A stretch of 64,000 nucleotides of DNA from Jeotgalibacillus aurantiacus (GCF_020595125.1 NZ_JACNMS010000005.1:1-64000); one strand, 5' to 3'; shown: positions 8,929 to 19,000, counted from the first letter of the stretch. Notes: generated from the letters alone by a model not told the origin. Made by a program: numbers and translations.

Positions 8929-11125
8929 ACCGGCTGAACAGCAAATCAAGGATGAGAAAATCTACCGCGAAATGGGGCTGACAGATGAGGAGTTTGCCCT
9001 TGTCGAGAAGATCTTAGGCAGACTGCCAAATTATACAGAGCTTGGATTGTTTTCAGTTATGTGGTCTGAGCACTGCAGCTATAAAAATTCAAAGCCTCTT
9101 TTAAAGAAATTCCCTGTGACTGGTGAGCAGGTACTTCAGGGACCGGGAGAAGGAGCTGGAATTGTTGATATTGGAGACGGCCAGGCAGTGGCATTTAAAA
9201 TCGAGAGCCATAACCACCCATCTGCGATCGAGCCTTATCAGGGAGCGGCAACGGGCGTGGGCGGCATTATCCGTGATGTATTTTCAATGGGAGCTAGACC
9301 CATCGCGATCCTCAACTCCCTACGCTTTGGAGAACTGGATTCTCCTCGTGTTCGGTACTTATTTGAGCAGGTCGTAGCCGGAATTGCAGGCTACGGAAAC
9401 TGTATCGGTATCCCGACAGTCGGCGGAGAGGTGCAGTTTGACCGTTCCTATGACGGTAATCCGCTTGTCAACGCGATGTGTGTCGGGCTGATTAACCATG
9501 ATGAGATTCAAAAAGGTCAGGCAAAGGGAGTCGGCAACACGGTAATGTACGTTGGGGCCAAAACGGGGCGTGACGGGATTCACGGCGCAACGTTTGCTTC
9601 TGAGGAATTAACAGAGGACTCGGATGAAAAACGTCCTGCGGTTCAGGTAGGCGATCCATTTATGGAGAAACTGCTTCTTGAAGCGTGTCTTGAGCTGATT
9701 AAAAGTGACGCACTGATCGGGATTCAGGATATGGGTGCAGCAGGACTGACAAGCTCTTCAGCTGAGATGGCAAGTAAGGCAGGCTCAGGTATTGAGATGA
9801 ATCTTGATCTTGTACCACAGCGTGAAACAGGTATGTCCGCTTACGAAATGATGCTGTCAGAGTCTCAGGAACGTATGCTGATTGTCATTGAAAAAGGCAG
9901 AGAAGAAGAAATTCAAGCGCTATTCCATAAATATGATTTAGATGCAGTAGCGGTCGGTACGGTAACAGATGATAAGCGTCTGCGCCTGCTTCACCAGGGC
10001 GAAGTTGTGGCTGATGTACCGGTTGATGCCCTTGCTGAGGATGCACCGGTTTATCATAAGCCATCAGAGGAGCCTGCTTACTTCCGTAAGTTCCAGGCAC
10101 TTGAGAACACAGAGCCAAAGGTTGAAAACCTCGAGGAAACACTGCACGCATTGTTAAAGCAGCCTACGATTGCGAGTAAAGAGTGGGTGTATGACCAATA
10201 CGATTATCAGGTACGCACGAATACGGTCGTCACACCTGGATCTGATGCAGCGGTACTGCGTATTCGCGGCACGGAAAAAGCGCTGGCGATGACGACGGAT
10301 TGTAACTCACGCTATTTGTACCTTGATCCTGAAACAGGCGGAAAGATTGCGGTAGCAGAAGCGGCCCGCAACATTGTCTGCTCAGGTGGACAGCCACTTG
10401 CGATTACAGACTGCCTGAACTTTGGCAGCCCGGATAAGCCGGAGATTTTCTGGCAGATGGAAAAAGCGGTGGACGGTATGAGTGAAGCCTGCCGCACACT
10501 GAATGCGCCAGTTATCGGCGGAAACGTCTCTTTATACAATGAAACGAATGGAACAGCTGTTTATCCGACACCGGTTGTCGGCATGGTTGGACTCATTGAA
10601 AAGCTTGATTACATCACAACACAGTCCTATAAACAGGCTGGAGATGCTGTCTATCTGATTGGTGAAACGAAAACGGAATTTGGCGGCAGTGAGCTTCAGA
10701 AGCTGACAGAAGGGAAAATCTCAGGCAAAGCACCTGAGCTTGACCTGAGAGTGGAGCAGGAGCGACAGCAGGCATTGCTGAAGGCGATCCGTGAAGGGCT
10801 TGTTCAATCAGCGCATGATCTTGCAGAAGGCGGCCTTGCGGTTGCTCTTGCAGAATCAGCTTTTAAAACAGGTCTTGGTGTGACGGCTGAAACAACAGGT
10901 TCTGCTGTAACAGAACTGTTCAGTGAAACACAGTCAAGGTTCCTTGTATCAGTAAAACCTGAGAATGCTGAAGCATTTGAACAATTAACAGGCGGCCGTA
11001 AAATCGGTGAAGTGACTGCACAGCCGATCTTCCGCATCGTACACAACGGAGAAAAAGTCATCGACCAGCCAGTGGACAAATTCGAAGAGAGCTGGAGAGG
11101 AGCGATCCCATGCTTGCTGAGCTGA
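8912..11125 (+). CDS. purL: FGAM synthase synthetase subunit PurL
   Basis: The 737-residue small-type PurL converts FGAR to FGAM with ATP and ammonia from PurQ. The length and the lack of a fused amidotransferase domain explain why purS and purQ are separate genes. [12 protein letters not shown] and [20 protein letters not shown] (ATP and substrate loops) are conserved, and the protein has two internal AIRS-type halves. The start ATG at 8912 lies inside the end of purQ, with GGAGGGA upstream. Confidence 0.97.
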   Translation: MSLLLEPAEQQIKDEKIYREMGLTDEEFALVEKILGRLPNYTELGLFSVMWSEHCSYKNSKPLLKKFPVTGEQVLQGPGEGAGIVDIGDGQAVAFKIESHNHPSAIEPYQGAATGVGGIIRDVFSMGARPIAILNSLRFGELDSPRVRYLFEQVVAGIAGYGNCIGIPTVGGEVQFDRSYDGNPLVNAMCVGLINHDEIQKGQAKGVGNTVMYVGAKTGRDGIHGATFASEELTEDSDEKRPAVQVGDPFMEKLLLEACLELIKSDALIGIQDMGAAGLTSSSAEMASKAGSGIEMNLDLVPQRETGMSAYEMMLSESQERMLIVIEKGREEEIQALFHKYDLDAVAVGTVTDDKRLRLLHQGEVVADVPVDALAEDAPVYHKPSEEPAYFRKFQALENTEPKVENLEETLHALLKQPTIASKEWVYDQYDYQVRTNTVVTPGSDAAVLRIRGTEKALAMTTDCNSRYLYLDPETGGKIAVAEAARNIVCSGGQPLAITDCLNFGSPDKPEIFWQMEKAVDGMSEACRTLNAPVIGGNVSLYNETNGTAVYPTPVVGMVGLIEKLDYITTQSYKQAGDAVYLIGETKTEFGGSELQKLTEGKISGKAPELDLRVEQERQQALLKAIREGLVQSAHDLAEGGLAVALAESAFKTGLGVTAETTGSAVTELFSETQSRFLVSVKPENAEAFEQLTGGRKIGEVTAQPIFRIVHNGEKVIDQPVDKFEESWRGAIPCLLS

Positions 11126-12531
11126 AGGGATTAAACGAAGAATGCGGTGTATTTGGTATCTGGGGGCATGAACAGGCAGCACAGCTGACGTATTATGCCC
11201 TGCAGAGTCTGCAGCACCGCGGCCAGGAAGGAGCAGGAATCGCTGCTTCAGATGGCAAGGCCGTTACCTTTCATAAAGGAGAAGGTCTTGTAACAGAAGT
11301 ATTTACCCAGGAAATGCTTGGTGAATTGTCAGGGCACGGCGCGATTGGTCACGTCCGATACGCAACGGCAGGAGGAGGCGGCTATGAAAATGTTCAGCCG
11401 CTCGTCTTCCGCTCACAGACGGGCACGCTGTCACTTGCCCATAATGGAAATCTTGTGAATGCAAACTCACTTAAGCACCAGCTTGAGCGTCAGGGCAGTA
11501 TTCTGCAGACGACTTCTGATACAGAGGTACTGGCTCATTTAATTAAACGCAGTGGCTACGCAACGCTTGAAGAGCGCGTGAAAAATGCACTGACCATGCT
11601 GAAAGGTGCGTACGCATTTGTCATGATGACAGAAACCGAGCTGATGGTGGCACTGGACCCGCATGGTCTGCGTCCGCTGACACTCGCAAAAATCGGTGAT
11701 GCGTATGCTGTTGCCTCTGAAACATGCGCCTTTGATATTATCGGGGCAGAAGTGATCCGGTCAGTTGAACCGGGTGAGCTGCTGATTATTAATGATGAAG
11801 GTATTCGTGCAGAGCGCTTTTCATATGCGACAAACCGGGCAATCTGTGCGATGGAATATATTTATTTTTCAAGACCGGACAGTGATATTGACGGCATCAA
11901 TATTCACTCTGCCAGAAAACGTCTTGGCAAACAGCTTGCGCTTGAATTCCCGATTGAGGCAGACGTTGTAACGGGTGTGCCGGATTCGAGTATTTCCGCT
12001 GCCATTGGGTATGCGGAGGAAGCAGGTATCCCATATGAAATGGGACTCATTAAAAACCGCTATATTGGCCGTACCTTTATCCAGCCGTCACAGGAATTGA
12101 GGGAGCAGGGTGTCAAAATGAAGCTTTCCCCTGTTCGCGGTGTGGTAGAAGGCAAGCGGGTTGTGATGGTGGATGACTCGATTGTCCGCGGAACGACGAG
12201 CCGTCGCATTGTGACGATGCTGAAGGAAGCGGGAGCGAAGGAAGTGCATGTTGTCATCAGCTCACCACCGATTAAAAACCCGTGCTTCTATGGGATTGAT
12301 ACGAGTACACATGAAGAATTAATCGCATCAAGACTGTCAGTTGAAGAGATTCGCAAGCAGATAGGTGCGGATACTTTATCTTTCCTGAGTGTTGAAGGAC
12401 TCGTTCAGGCGATTGGACGTCAGGATGAAGGTGAAAACAAAGGACACTGTCTTGCGTGTTTCACAGGGAAATATCCGACTGAAATTTATCTGGATACGCT
12501 GCATCCATACGAAAAAGAACTGGCTCACTAG
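11110..12531 (+). CDS. purF: Amidophosphoribosyltransferase PurF
   Basis: The 473-residue enzyme catalyses the first committed step, PRPP to phosphoribosylamine. As in B. subtilis, a short propeptide of ten residues precedes CGVFG, whose Cys11 becomes the N-terminal nucleophile. The PRPP-binding motif [15 protein letters not shown] is present. Later Cys residues (in NPCFYG and [10 protein letters not shown]) fit the oxygen-sensitive 4Fe-4S cluster of the Bacillus enzyme. It overlaps purL by 16 bases. Confidence 0.97.
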   Translation: MLAELKGLNEECGVFGIWGHEQAAQLTYYALQSLQHRGQEGAGIAASDGKAVTFHKGEGLVTEVFTQEMLGELSGHGAIGHVRYATAGGGGYENVQPLVFRSQTGTLSLAHNGNLVNANSLKHQLERQGSILQTTSDTEVLAHLIKRSGYATLEERVKNALTMLKGAYAFVMMTETELMVALDPHGLRPLTLAKIGDAYAVASETCAFDIIGAEVIRSVEPGELLIINDEGIRAERFSYATNRAICAMEYIYFSRPDSDIDGINIHSARKRLGKQLALEFPIEADVVTGVPDSSISAAIGYAEEAGIPYEMGLIKNRYIGRTFIQPSQELREQGVKMKLSPVRGVVEGKRVVMVDDSIVRGTTSRRIVTMLKEAGAKEVHVVISSPPIKNPCFYGIDTSTHEELIASRLSVEEIRKQIGADTLSFLSVEGLVQAIGRQDEGENKGHCLACFTGKYPTEIYLDTLHPYEKELAH

Positions 12532-12542
12532 GAGGAATCAAC

Positions 12543-13580
12543 ATGTCAGATGCATACAGGCAGGCCGGCGTTGATATTGAAGCCGGTTATGAAGCCGTTG
12601 AACGAATGAAAAAACACGTGAAGAGAACAGAACGTGCGGGAATCATGGGCGCATTTGGCAGCTTTGGCGGCATGTTTGATCTATCTTCACTGAATTATAA
12701 AGAGCCGGTACTGATTTCCGGAACAGACGGCGTCGGCACAAAGCTGAAGCTCGCTTTTGCCCTTGATAAGCACGATACGATCGGCATTGACTGCGTGGCG
12801 ATGTGCGTCAATGACATTGCCGCACAGGGAGCGGAGCCATTGTACTTCCTTGATTACCTCGCAGTCGGAAAAGCTGACCCTGAAAAAATCGAACAGCTCG
12901 TAAAAGGAATAGCGGATGCCTGTGTGGAATCCGGCTGTGCTTTAATCGGCGGTGAAACAGCGGAGATGCCGGGGATGTATGAGGAAGACGAATATGATAT
13001 GGCCGGCTTTGCGGTTGGTGCTGCTGAAAAGTCATCGATTATTACAGGTGAAGATATCAAGCCTGGTGATGTGCTCATCGGCCTTCCATCAAGCGGTATC
13101 CACAGTAACGGGTTTTCGCTCGTTCGAAAAGTGCTGCTTGAGCAGGCTGGTTATTCATTAACTGAAACAGCGGAAGGTTTTGATCAGTCGCTTGGTGAAA
13201 TCCTGCTGACACCGACACGCCTGTATCCGAAAGCGGTCCTCGCTGCTTTAAAAGCAGGTGGCGTGACAGGGATGGCACACGTAACAGGTGGCGGTTTTTA
13301 TGAAAACCTGCCCCGTATGCTGCCTGATGGAACGTCAGTTGAGATTCACCTTGGGAGCTGGCCGGTGCTGCCGGTGTTTGATCTGATTCAACGTGCCGGA
13401 GGGCTGACACAGGACGAGCTGTTCCATGTATTTAACATGGGCATCGGTTTTGTGTTTGCGGTTGACCAGGAGAAGGCTGCCGATGTTGTAAAAGCTTTGC
13501 AGGAAGCCGGAGAAACACCTTACCAGATTGGTTCAGTCACGGCTGAAGAAGGAAAGAAGGTCAGCTTTTATGAGCGCTAA
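12543..13580 (+). CDS. purM: Phosphoribosylformylglycinamidine cyclo-ligase PurM
   Basis: The 345-residue AIR synthetase closes the imidazole ring of FGAM. It carries the [24 protein letters not shown] and [13 protein letters not shown] segments of the PurM/AIRS family. It is 11 bases after purF, with AGGAGG before the start, and overlaps purN by 11 bases. Confidence 0.97.
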   Translation: MSDAYRQAGVDIEAGYEAVERMKKHVKRTERAGIMGAFGSFGGMFDLSSLNYKEPVLISGTDGVGTKLKLAFALDKHDTIGIDCVAMCVNDIAAQGAEPLYFLDYLAVGKADPEKIEQLVKGIADACVESGCALIGGETAEMPGMYEEDEYDMAGFAVGAAEKSSIITGEDIKPGDVLIGLPSSGIHSNGFSLVRKVLLEQAGYSLTETAEGFDQSLGEILLTPTRLYPKAVLAALKAGGVTGMAHVTGGGFYENLPRMLPDGTSVEIHLGSWPVLPVFDLIQRAGGLTQDELFHVFNMGIGFVFAVDQEKAADVVKALQEAGETPYQIGSVTAEEGKKVSFYER

Positions 13581-14178
13581 GCCTGTGTTTGCGGTTTTCG
13601 CATCAGGGAGCGGTTCAAACTTTCAGGCGATTGCCGAAGCCGTGCAAAATGGGAAGCTGACTGGCAGTCTCGTTCTACTGGTGACGGACAAGCCTGAGGC
13701 CTATGCCATTAAAAGGGCTGAATCGCTTGGCATTGAGGTTTGTGCGCATAACCCGAAAACATTTGATTCAAAAGCAGACTATGAATCAGCTATTCTTGAA
13801 AGACTGCATGAAAAAGAAGTAGAATGGCTAGTATTAGCAGGGTATATGAGACTCATCGGAGAGGTCCTTCTTAAAGCTTATCCAAATCGCATTGTGAACA
13901 TTCATCCTTCACTGCTGCCGGCTTTTCCGGGTAAGGATGCCGTCGGTCAGGCGCTTGCCTATGGTGTGAAAGTAACAGGTGTTACGGTTCATTTCGTAGA
14001 TGAAGGAATGGATACGGGGCCGGTTATTTCACAGCAGGCATTTCATTTAGCAGAAGGAATGGACCGGGCGAAGGTTGAGCAGACGATTCACGACATTGAG
14101 CATCAGCTCTACCCTGACACACTAAACCAGCTATTTGCTGAATCATTGGAGGAAATACGATGTCAAAACGCGCGTTAA
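13570..14178 (+). CDS. purN: Phosphoribosylglycinamide formyltransferase PurN
   Basis: The 202-residue protein transfers a formyl group from 10-formyl-THF to GAR. The catalytic Asn-His pair sits in [13 protein letters not shown], and the later [10 protein letters not shown] segment holds the Asp. The start ATG at 13570 ([15 protein letters not shown]) matches the family N-terminus and lies within the purM end; the in-frame codon at 13528 is too far upstream. It overlaps purH by 19 bases. Confidence 0.95.
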   Translation: MSAKPVFAVFASGSGSNFQAIAEAVQNGKLTGSLVLLVTDKPEAYAIKRAESLGIEVCAHNPKTFDSKADYESAILERLHEKEVEWLVLAGYMRLIGEVLLKAYPNRIVNIHPSLLPAFPGKDAVGQALAYGVKVTGVTVHFVDEGMDTGPVISQQAFHLAEGMDRAKVEQTIHDIEHQLYPDTLNQLFAESLEEIRCQNAR

Positions 14179-15695
14179 TCAGTGTCTCGGATAAAGCAGG
14201 CATTGTTGAATTTGCAGAAGAACTTCAAAAGCTTGGTTATGAAATTCTGTCAACTGGCGGAACGAAGAATTTACTTGCGGATAACGGTGTAAACGTAACC
14301 GGAGTAGAGGATGTAACAGGGTTTCCGGAAATTCTGGAAGGGCGTGTTAAAACGCTTCACCCATCTATTCACGGCGGTCTTCTTGCCAAGCAGGATCAGC
14401 CTGAGCATCAGCGTCAGCTTGAGGAGCAGGGAATTGAAACGATTGATCTCGTTGTCGTGAATCTGTATCCGTTCCAGCAGACGATTGCGAAGCCGAATGT
14501 ATCTTTTGATGATGCTGTTGAAAACATTGATATCGGCGGTCCGACGATGCTTCGTGCAGCCGCTAAAAATCATGCTTACGTAACAGTTGTCGTAGATGCG
14601 CTTGATTATGAGCGTGTGATTGGTGAATTGAAGGATAATGGTCACGTATCGCAGGATCTGAGATGTCGCCTTGCTGCAAAGGTATTTCGTCACACTGCTG
14701 CCTATGATGCTTACATTTCACAATATTTAACGCAGGAATCAGGTGAAGAAAACCCTGAGCGTATCACAATTACGTATGAGCGTAAGCAGGATCTGCGCTA
14801 CGGGGAAAATCCTCACCAGAAAGCAGCTTTCTACCGCAATCCGCTCGGCTCGGAATTCTCCATCGCCCATGCGCGTCAGCATCATGGTAAGGAGCTTTCC
14901 TACAACAACATCAAGGATGCAGATGCAGCACTTCAGATCGTCAAGGATTTTGATGAAGCAGCAGCAGTCGCTGTTAAGCATATGAATCCATGTGGAGTCG
15001 GAACAGGCGCAAGCCCTGAAGAAGCATTCCAAAAAGCTTATGAAGCAGATTCAACGTCTATTTTTGGCGGGATCGTTGCGTTTAACCGTGCAGTCAATAA
15101 GGCAACAGCTGAGCAGCTGGCTGAGATCTTTCTTGAAATCGTCATTGCACCTGCCTTTTCAGAGGATGCACTTGAGATTTTAACGAAGAAAAAGAATATT
15201 CGTCTGCTCACTGTACCATTTGATCGCCATGTGAAGCATGAATACCTTTATACATCCGTTGAAGGCGGTCTCCTTGTACAGGACCAGGATCGCTACACGC
15301 TTGACGATGCTGAGCTCCGTGTCGTAACAGAACGCCAGCCTACTGAAGAGGAATGGGCAGCTATGAAGACTGCCTGGAAGGTGGTGAAACACGTTAAGTC
15401 GAATGCAATTGTTGTCGCAGATGCACAGATGACACTCGGAATTGGTGCCGGACAAATGAACCGCGTCGGTGCAGCTAACATCGCACTGGAACAGGCAGGA
15501 GACCGTGCAAAAGGAGCAAGTCTCGCATCCGATGCCTTCTTCCCAATGGATGACACGGTGGAAGCAGCAGCCAAAGCAGGCATCACAGCGATTATTCAAA
15601 CAGGCGGATCCATCCGCGATGAGGATTCCATTAAGAAAGCCAACGAACACGGTATCACCATGGTCATGACCGGTGTCCGTCACTTCAAACACTAA
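14160..15695 (+). CDS. purH: Bifunctional AICAR formyltransferase / IMP cyclohydrolase PurH
   Basis: The 511-residue protein completes IMP synthesis. The N-terminal MGS-like cyclohydrolase domain covers about residues 1-195 ([19 protein letters not shown]). The C-terminal AICAR transformylase domain contains [14 protein letters not shown], the catalytic KHMNPCGVG segment and DAFFPMDD. A 224-base gap with an intrinsic terminator follows before purD. Confidence 0.97.
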   Translation: MSKRALISVSDKAGIVEFAEELQKLGYEILSTGGTKNLLADNGVNVTGVEDVTGFPEILEGRVKTLHPSIHGGLLAKQDQPEHQRQLEEQGIETIDLVVVNLYPFQQTIAKPNVSFDDAVENIDIGGPTMLRAAAKNHAYVTVVVDALDYERVIGELKDNGHVSQDLRCRLAAKVFRHTAAYDAYISQYLTQESGEENPERITITYERKQDLRYGENPHQKAAFYRNPLGSEFSIAHARQHHGKELSYNNIKDADAALQIVKDFDEAAAVAVKHMNPCGVGTGASPEEAFQKAYEADSTSIFGGIVAFNRAVNKATAEQLAEIFLEIVIAPAFSEDALEILTKKKNIRLLTVPFDRHVKHEYLYTSVEGGLLVQDQDRYTLDDAELRVVTERQPTEEEWAAMKTAWKVVKHVKSNAIVVADAQMTLGIGAGQMNRVGAANIALEQAGDRAKGASLASDAFFPMDDTVEAAAKAGITAIIQTGGSIRDEDSIKKANEHGITMVMTGVRHFKH

Positions 15696-15816
15696 GTCTT
15701 TCTTAAAAGAGCATAATCAACATTTAACGTATTTCATATTCAAGTTTTTCATCCATGTTTACTCTCATTGTAAGAGGTCCATGTCAAAACCACTTACAGC
15801 ATATTTTCATACCTTG

Positions 15817-15850
15817 GCTGACTTCCCGGAAAGGAGTCAGCTCTTTTTTT
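15817..15850 (+). terminator. Intrinsic terminator between purH and purD
   Basis: A 9-bp stem with one G-T pair (15817-15825 with 15833-15841, arm GCTGACT) is followed by a run of seven T. It sits inside the operon, so purD is either read by partial readthrough or has its own promoter. I see no strong promoter in the remaining 70 bases. Confidence 0.8.
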
Positions 15851-15864
15851 ACAATGCAGACTTA

Positions 15865-15893
15865 GTAGAGTCAGGGACAGGCTCTGACTCTAC
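15865..15893. repeat. 10-bp perfect inverted repeat before purD
   Basis: GTAGAGTCAG at 15865-15874 pairs exactly with CTGACTCTAC at 15884-15893 across a 9-base loop. It ends about 13 bases before the purD ribosome binding site and has no T tract, so it is not a terminator by itself. It could protect or structure the purD leader, or be a small interspersed palindrome. Confidence 0.6.
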
Positions 15894-15919
15894 GCTGATC
15901 AAAAAAGGAGGCGTTTTGA

Positions 15920-17179
15920 ATGAATGTACTCGTTGTAGGGCGCGGGGGAAGAGAGCACGCGATTTGTGATAAGTTCAGTAAGGATCCGTCTGTAGCGCGT
16001 GTGTTTTGTGCGCCTGGAAATGCAGGGATTGCAGCTATTGCTGAATGTGTGGATATTTCAGAGGGTGATCAGGAAGCACTTCTGCAGTTTGCGAAAGATC
16101 AAGTTGTCAATCTGACGGTGATCGGACCTGAACAGCCACTTTCAGAGGGACTGGCTGACACATTTAACCGCGAGGGCCTGCTTGTGTTTGGTCCATCGCA
16201 AAAGGCTTCAGCGATTGAGGGCAGCAAGGCATTTGCAAAAGAACTGATGAAAAAATACAGTATTCCGACAGCTGCTTATGAGACCTTTACAGATTTCAAC
16301 GAAGCGAAGCGCTACATACATGAGCAAGGTGCCCCGATCGTCATTAAAGCAGACGGTCTGGCTGCCGGTAAAGGTGTGGTCGTGGCTCTGACAGAGGAAG
16401 AAGCACTGCAAGCCGCTGAGGACATGCTGGCGGGTGCTAAATTTGGTGCCTCATCTTCTAAAATTGTTGTCGAGGAATTCCTTGATGGAGAAGAATTCTC
16501 CTTTATGTGCCTCGTTCACCATGACCGCATTATTCCACTTGAGCTTGCCCAGGACCATAAAAGAGCCTACGATGGCGATGAAGGTCCGAATACAGGAGGA
16601 ATGGGCGCATATTCACCGGTTGCCCACCTGCCTGAAGGAGTCTCGGATGTGGCGATGGACGCCATCATTAAACCTGTCGTTCAGGCGATGATTGAGGAAG
16701 ACAGAAGCTTCACAGGCGTTCTATATGCGGGGTTAATTCTGACTGAAGACGGACCGAAAGTAATCGAATTCAATGCGCGCTTCGGTGATCCGGAAACACA
16801 GGTTGTCCTTCCAAGACTCAAGTCTGATTTAGCAGAGCTGCTCGTTAACCTTTTGACAGACCAGCCTGTAAATGCGGAATGGATTGAAGAAACCGTACTG
16901 GGAGTAGTTGTAGCAGCAGACGGATACCCGGGCAGTTATCAAAAAGAAATTTCTCTTGAAAGTGTGCTTACAGCTGAAGTGACCCTTTATCATGCCGGCA
17001 CGAAAAAAGAAGGCGGATTGATCGTATCTGACGGAGGAAGAGTCCTGCTCGCTGCAGCGTCCGGTATGACCGCCCAGCAGGCCGGGGAGAAAGTCTATGC
17101 AGCATTAGGCGGTACTGACACAACCGGATTGTTTTACAGACGGGATATTGGCTGGAAAGCCGGATATAAAGGGAAATAG
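15920..17179 (+). CDS. purD: Phosphoribosylamine-glycine ligase PurD
   Basis: The 419-residue ATP-grasp enzyme joins phosphoribosylamine to glycine (GAR synthetase). Features are VVGRGGREHAI at the N-terminus, VIKADGLAAGKGVVVA in the ATP-grasp domain, and EFNARFGDPETQ for metal binding. AAAAGGAGG precedes the start. It is the last gene of the pathway cluster and is followed by its own terminator. Confidence 0.97.
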   Translation: MNVLVVGRGGREHAICDKFSKDPSVARVFCAPGNAGIAAIAECVDISEGDQEALLQFAKDQVVNLTVIGPEQPLSEGLADTFNREGLLVFGPSQKASAIEGSKAFAKELMKKYSIPTAAYETFTDFNEAKRYIHEQGAPIVIKADGLAAGKGVVVALTEEEALQAAEDMLAGAKFGASSSKIVVEEFLDGEEFSFMCLVHHDRIIPLELAQDHKRAYDGDEGPNTGGMGAYSPVAHLPEGVSDVAMDAIIKPVVQAMIEEDRSFTGVLYAGLILTEDGPKVIEFNARFGDPETQVVLPRLKSDLAELLVNLLTDQPVNAEWIEETVLGVVVAADGYPGSYQKEISLESVLTAEVTLYHAGTKKEGGLIVSDGGRVLLAAASGMTAQQAGEKVYAALGGTDTTGLFYRRDIGWKAGYKGK

Positions 17180-17197
17180 TTATATATCGACGATTGG

Positions 17198-17231
17198 AGG
17201 GCTCCAGGTGCAGGAGTCCTCTTTGTTTTTT
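17198..17231 (+). terminator. Terminator after purD
   Basis: A 9-bp stem (17198-17206 with 17214-17222) is followed by a T-rich tract. From here to 17545 the DNA is AT-rich and holds no gene I can support. Confidence 0.8.
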
Positions 17232-17545
17232 GTTGTCCCGGGGAGAACGTCATGAAACTGGATGGACTGGATTTCATGTTTCAGGAGAGCTATTCAATCT
17301 TTTCGAATTCGGTTCCTTTGCTTTCTTATTTTCATTCGCTTCTATAAAAATATGATTTCTTCAAAAAAACCTATTACCGTGATTTTCTCTTCATGTAGGC
17401 CTATACATCACTTCATATACAAGCTTACAAAATCCACACCTTTCAAACTAATTAGAAAATAATAAGAATATGAAGAAAAAAGAGCATAAGAGAGATATGG
17501 AGAGTAAATAAGATATTTTATTTAACACAGGACCATATTTGCCTA

Positions 17546-17601
17546 TTGTTGATTGTTCTTTATAGAGTATAATGAAAATATATTAATTCTTTATAAAGAA
17601 C
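17546..17601 (+). promoter_or_regulatory. Promoter with SinR-box-like motifs ahead of the zinc-ribbon gene
   Basis: TTGTTG at 17546-17551 and TATAAT at 17568-17573 are 16 bases apart. The SinR consensus GTTCTYT occurs as GTTCTTT at 17555-17561, between the two promoter elements. Its complement AAAGAAC occurs at 17595-17601, within the perfect palindrome TTCTTTATAAAGAA (17587-17600). Two oppositely oriented boxes around the start site fit repression by SinR, whose gene is about 700 bases downstream. Binding is inferred from the motif only. Confidence 0.55.
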
Positions 17602-17622
17602 AAAAAGAAAGAGGGGCTGGCT

Positions 17623-17826
17623 ATGGTAAGAAAGGAATGCACTCGCTGTCAACGCTCATCGTTCAGTTGTATGGAGGAAGGGACATGGCTGTGTCCTGTG
17701 TGTGGTGAGGATCTGACCGACAATCCTTTCTATCGGGCCAAGTCGTTTCAGGAAGTAAATCATCAAATTGTGAAGGCAGGAAGACAAGTTTATTTAAAAA
17801 TCTACAAGAATAGAATTGTAACATAA
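17623..17826 (+). CDS. Small zinc-ribbon protein, function unknown
   Basis: The 67-residue protein has two Cys pairs, CTRC near residue 6 and CPVC near residue 24, forming a likely treble-clef or zinc-ribbon site. It ends in a basic tail (QVYLKIYKNRIVT). AGAGGGG lies 8 bases upstream. It has no recognisable enzyme domain. Its promoter carries SinR-like boxes and the next gene is sinI, so a role near the biofilm/sporulation switch is possible but not shown. DNA or RNA binding is an alternative guess. Confidence 0.7.
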   Translation: MVRKECTRCQRSSFSCMEEGTWLCPVCGEDLTDNPFYRAKSFQEVNHQIVKAGRQVYLKIYKNRIVT

Positions 17827-17974
17827 ATTTAATGTTGAAAAAGTCAGAATATTTAGGTCTATGGGACTATTTATCATTCAGGAGGGTAATGGTAATATAA
17901 GTTCATAAACTTTGAACTCTTGTACCATCAGAAGCATTATTGACACCTTTGAACACCAAGATGCTGTGATCATC

Positions 17975-18110
17975 TTTGCGATACAGAAAAAGGCAAACCT
18001 GCTGAAAAGCTGGGACGCAAAGCTAACGGGTCTAAGGCAAGTAGAGAGAGAAATTGCTACGACGGCTGAGCCGCCTGAAGTACTGTAATCAAGTATTTTA
18101 GGAGGGGAAG
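17975..18110 (+). ncRNA. Cyclic di-GMP-I (GEMM) riboswitch in the sinI leader
   Basis: The core signatures are in order: GGCAAACC near 17992, a GAAA tetraloop, GGGACGCAAAGC near 18011, CGGGTCTAA, and a variable stem. The closing segment ACGACGGCTGAGCCGCC ends near 18075. This pattern is specific to class I c-di-GMP aptamers. No terminator follows. Instead 18071-18084 can pair with 18092-18105 (14 positions, two G-U, one mismatch, 7-base loop), burying the AGGAGG of sinI. The hairpin uses the CCGCC end of the aptamer, so ligand binding should free the Shine-Dalgarno: a translational ON switch, by inference. Confidence 0.87.
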
Positions 18111-18113
18111 AGT

Positions 18114-18260
18114 ATGGGTCAAAAACATGAGGTAGACATGGAATGGGTTGCTCTGATCAAGGAAGCAGTCGAAGCCGGAGTTTCTAAGGAAGAGATCGCA
18201 CAGTTCTTAAAAAGCCAGGAGTCAGTTGTATGGAGTCAGCAGAACTTATTCGCCGGCTGA
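18114..18260 (+). CDS. sinI: SinI-like anti-repressor
   Basis: The 48-residue protein is too short for routine gene calling. Its core MEWVALIKEAVEAGVSKEEI matches the SinI helix-turn-helix that binds SinR, and the same pattern occurs in the C-terminus of the neighbouring SinR-like protein (NEWVDLAKTAMESGISKEQF). AGGAGGGG lies 6 bases before ATG. In B. subtilis SinI removes SinR from matrix-gene operators. The leader holds a c-di-GMP riboswitch. It is convergent with sinR, not in the usual tandem order. Confidence 0.85.
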   Translation: MGQKHEVDMEWVALIKEAVEAGVSKEEIAQFLKSQESVVWSQQNLFAG

Positions 18261-18277
18261 ATGTGAGCATTTTCTTT

Positions 18278-18321
18278 AAATAGCCTTAACAGATCAAAGG
18301 TGATCTGTTAAGGCTATTTTT
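18278..18321. terminator. Bidirectional terminator between sinI and sinR
   Basis: A 19-bp stem (18278-18296 with 18301-18319, AAATAGCCTTAACAGATCA) has A and T runs on its two sides, and serves both convergent genes. The sinR stop codon lies inside its right arm. Confidence 0.92.
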
Positions 18322-18634
18322 GATTAATGCGCCATTTATTAAATTCAATAAACTCTTTAAACTGTTCCTTCGATATGCCGGATTCCATCGCAGTTTTCGC
18401 AAGATCCACCCATTCATTATCAACAGGTGCACTATCACTGTCCGGATCCAGCAATGAATTGACGCTGACACCAAGTACAGGAGCGATTTTTTCAAGAAAC
18501 TGAATAGAAGGGTTTTTTTGAAGATTCCGTTCAAGAGAACTGATATAGGATTTTGCAACGCCTGCCTGATCAGCAAGTTCTGTCAGCGACATTTTTTTCT
18601 CTTTTCGCAGCGCTTTTACACGATCACCTATCAT
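18314..18634 (-). CDS. sinR: SinR-like transcriptional repressor
   Basis: The 106-residue protein has an N-terminal XRE-type helix-turn-helix (residues 1-60), with GVAKSYISSLERNLQKNPSI nearly as in B. subtilis SinR. The C-terminal SinI/SinR interaction helices are at about 72-100. SinR represses matrix genes and is titrated by SinI. The start ATG follows AAGGTGAGTG. The arrangement (convergent with sinI, separate promoters) means the two are not co-transcribed as in B. subtilis. Confidence 0.87.
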   Translation of the reverse strand: MIGDRVKALRKEKKMSLTELADQAGVAKSYISSLERNLQKNPSIQFLEKIAPVLGVSVNSLLDPDSDSAPVDNEWVDLAKTAMESGISKEQFKEFIEFNKWRINQK

Positions 18635-18680
18635 TATCCATCACTCACCTTGCTCGAAATTATTCCTTAATTTCAATAGT

Positions 18681-18725
18681 ATCATACTATTCGAAAAAGA
18701 CTACTATAACGCACGAATTTCGACA
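18681..18725 (-). promoter_or_regulatory. sinR promoter with Spo0A-box-like site
   Basis: On the minus strand TATGAT (18681-18686) and a weak TTATAG (18704-18709) are 17 bases apart. TGTCGAA, the 0A-box core, is at 18719-18725, just upstream of the -35. The rest of 18726-19000 is AT-rich and holds only the leader of the next gene. The Spo0A assignment is motif-based. Confidence 0.4.
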
Positions 18726-19000
18726 GGTTTTTTTCGGGAAATAGAGGGAATGCTTGGTATCAATGGTTTTGTCCGTTCTTCTCAATGAATTATTTGTTGA
18801 AATAATGTGTTCATGAGTCAACTGAGTGTTATCTATAGTAAACTTATCTCTTTTAAATATTTTACAACTAAAATGTATTTTTTTACAATAAGAAAAATAT
18901 AATGTGTTGAAAATTTTATTTCTTTTATGCGGTGACGTGTAAAATATGGTACGATTAAACCACTATTTTTCAAATGGGAAATGATCTGGAGTGATTCATA

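Noticed and set aside
14271-14693. 140-residue minus-strand frame opposite purH
   Set aside because: The plus strand is clearly purH over its full length; the antisense frame has no ribosome binding site or family features.
17262-17462. 66-residue frame between purD and the zinc-ribbon gene
   Set aside because: It has no ribosome binding site, a very Phe/Ile-rich composition from AT-rich DNA, and no recognisable similarity; it starts close to the purD terminator.
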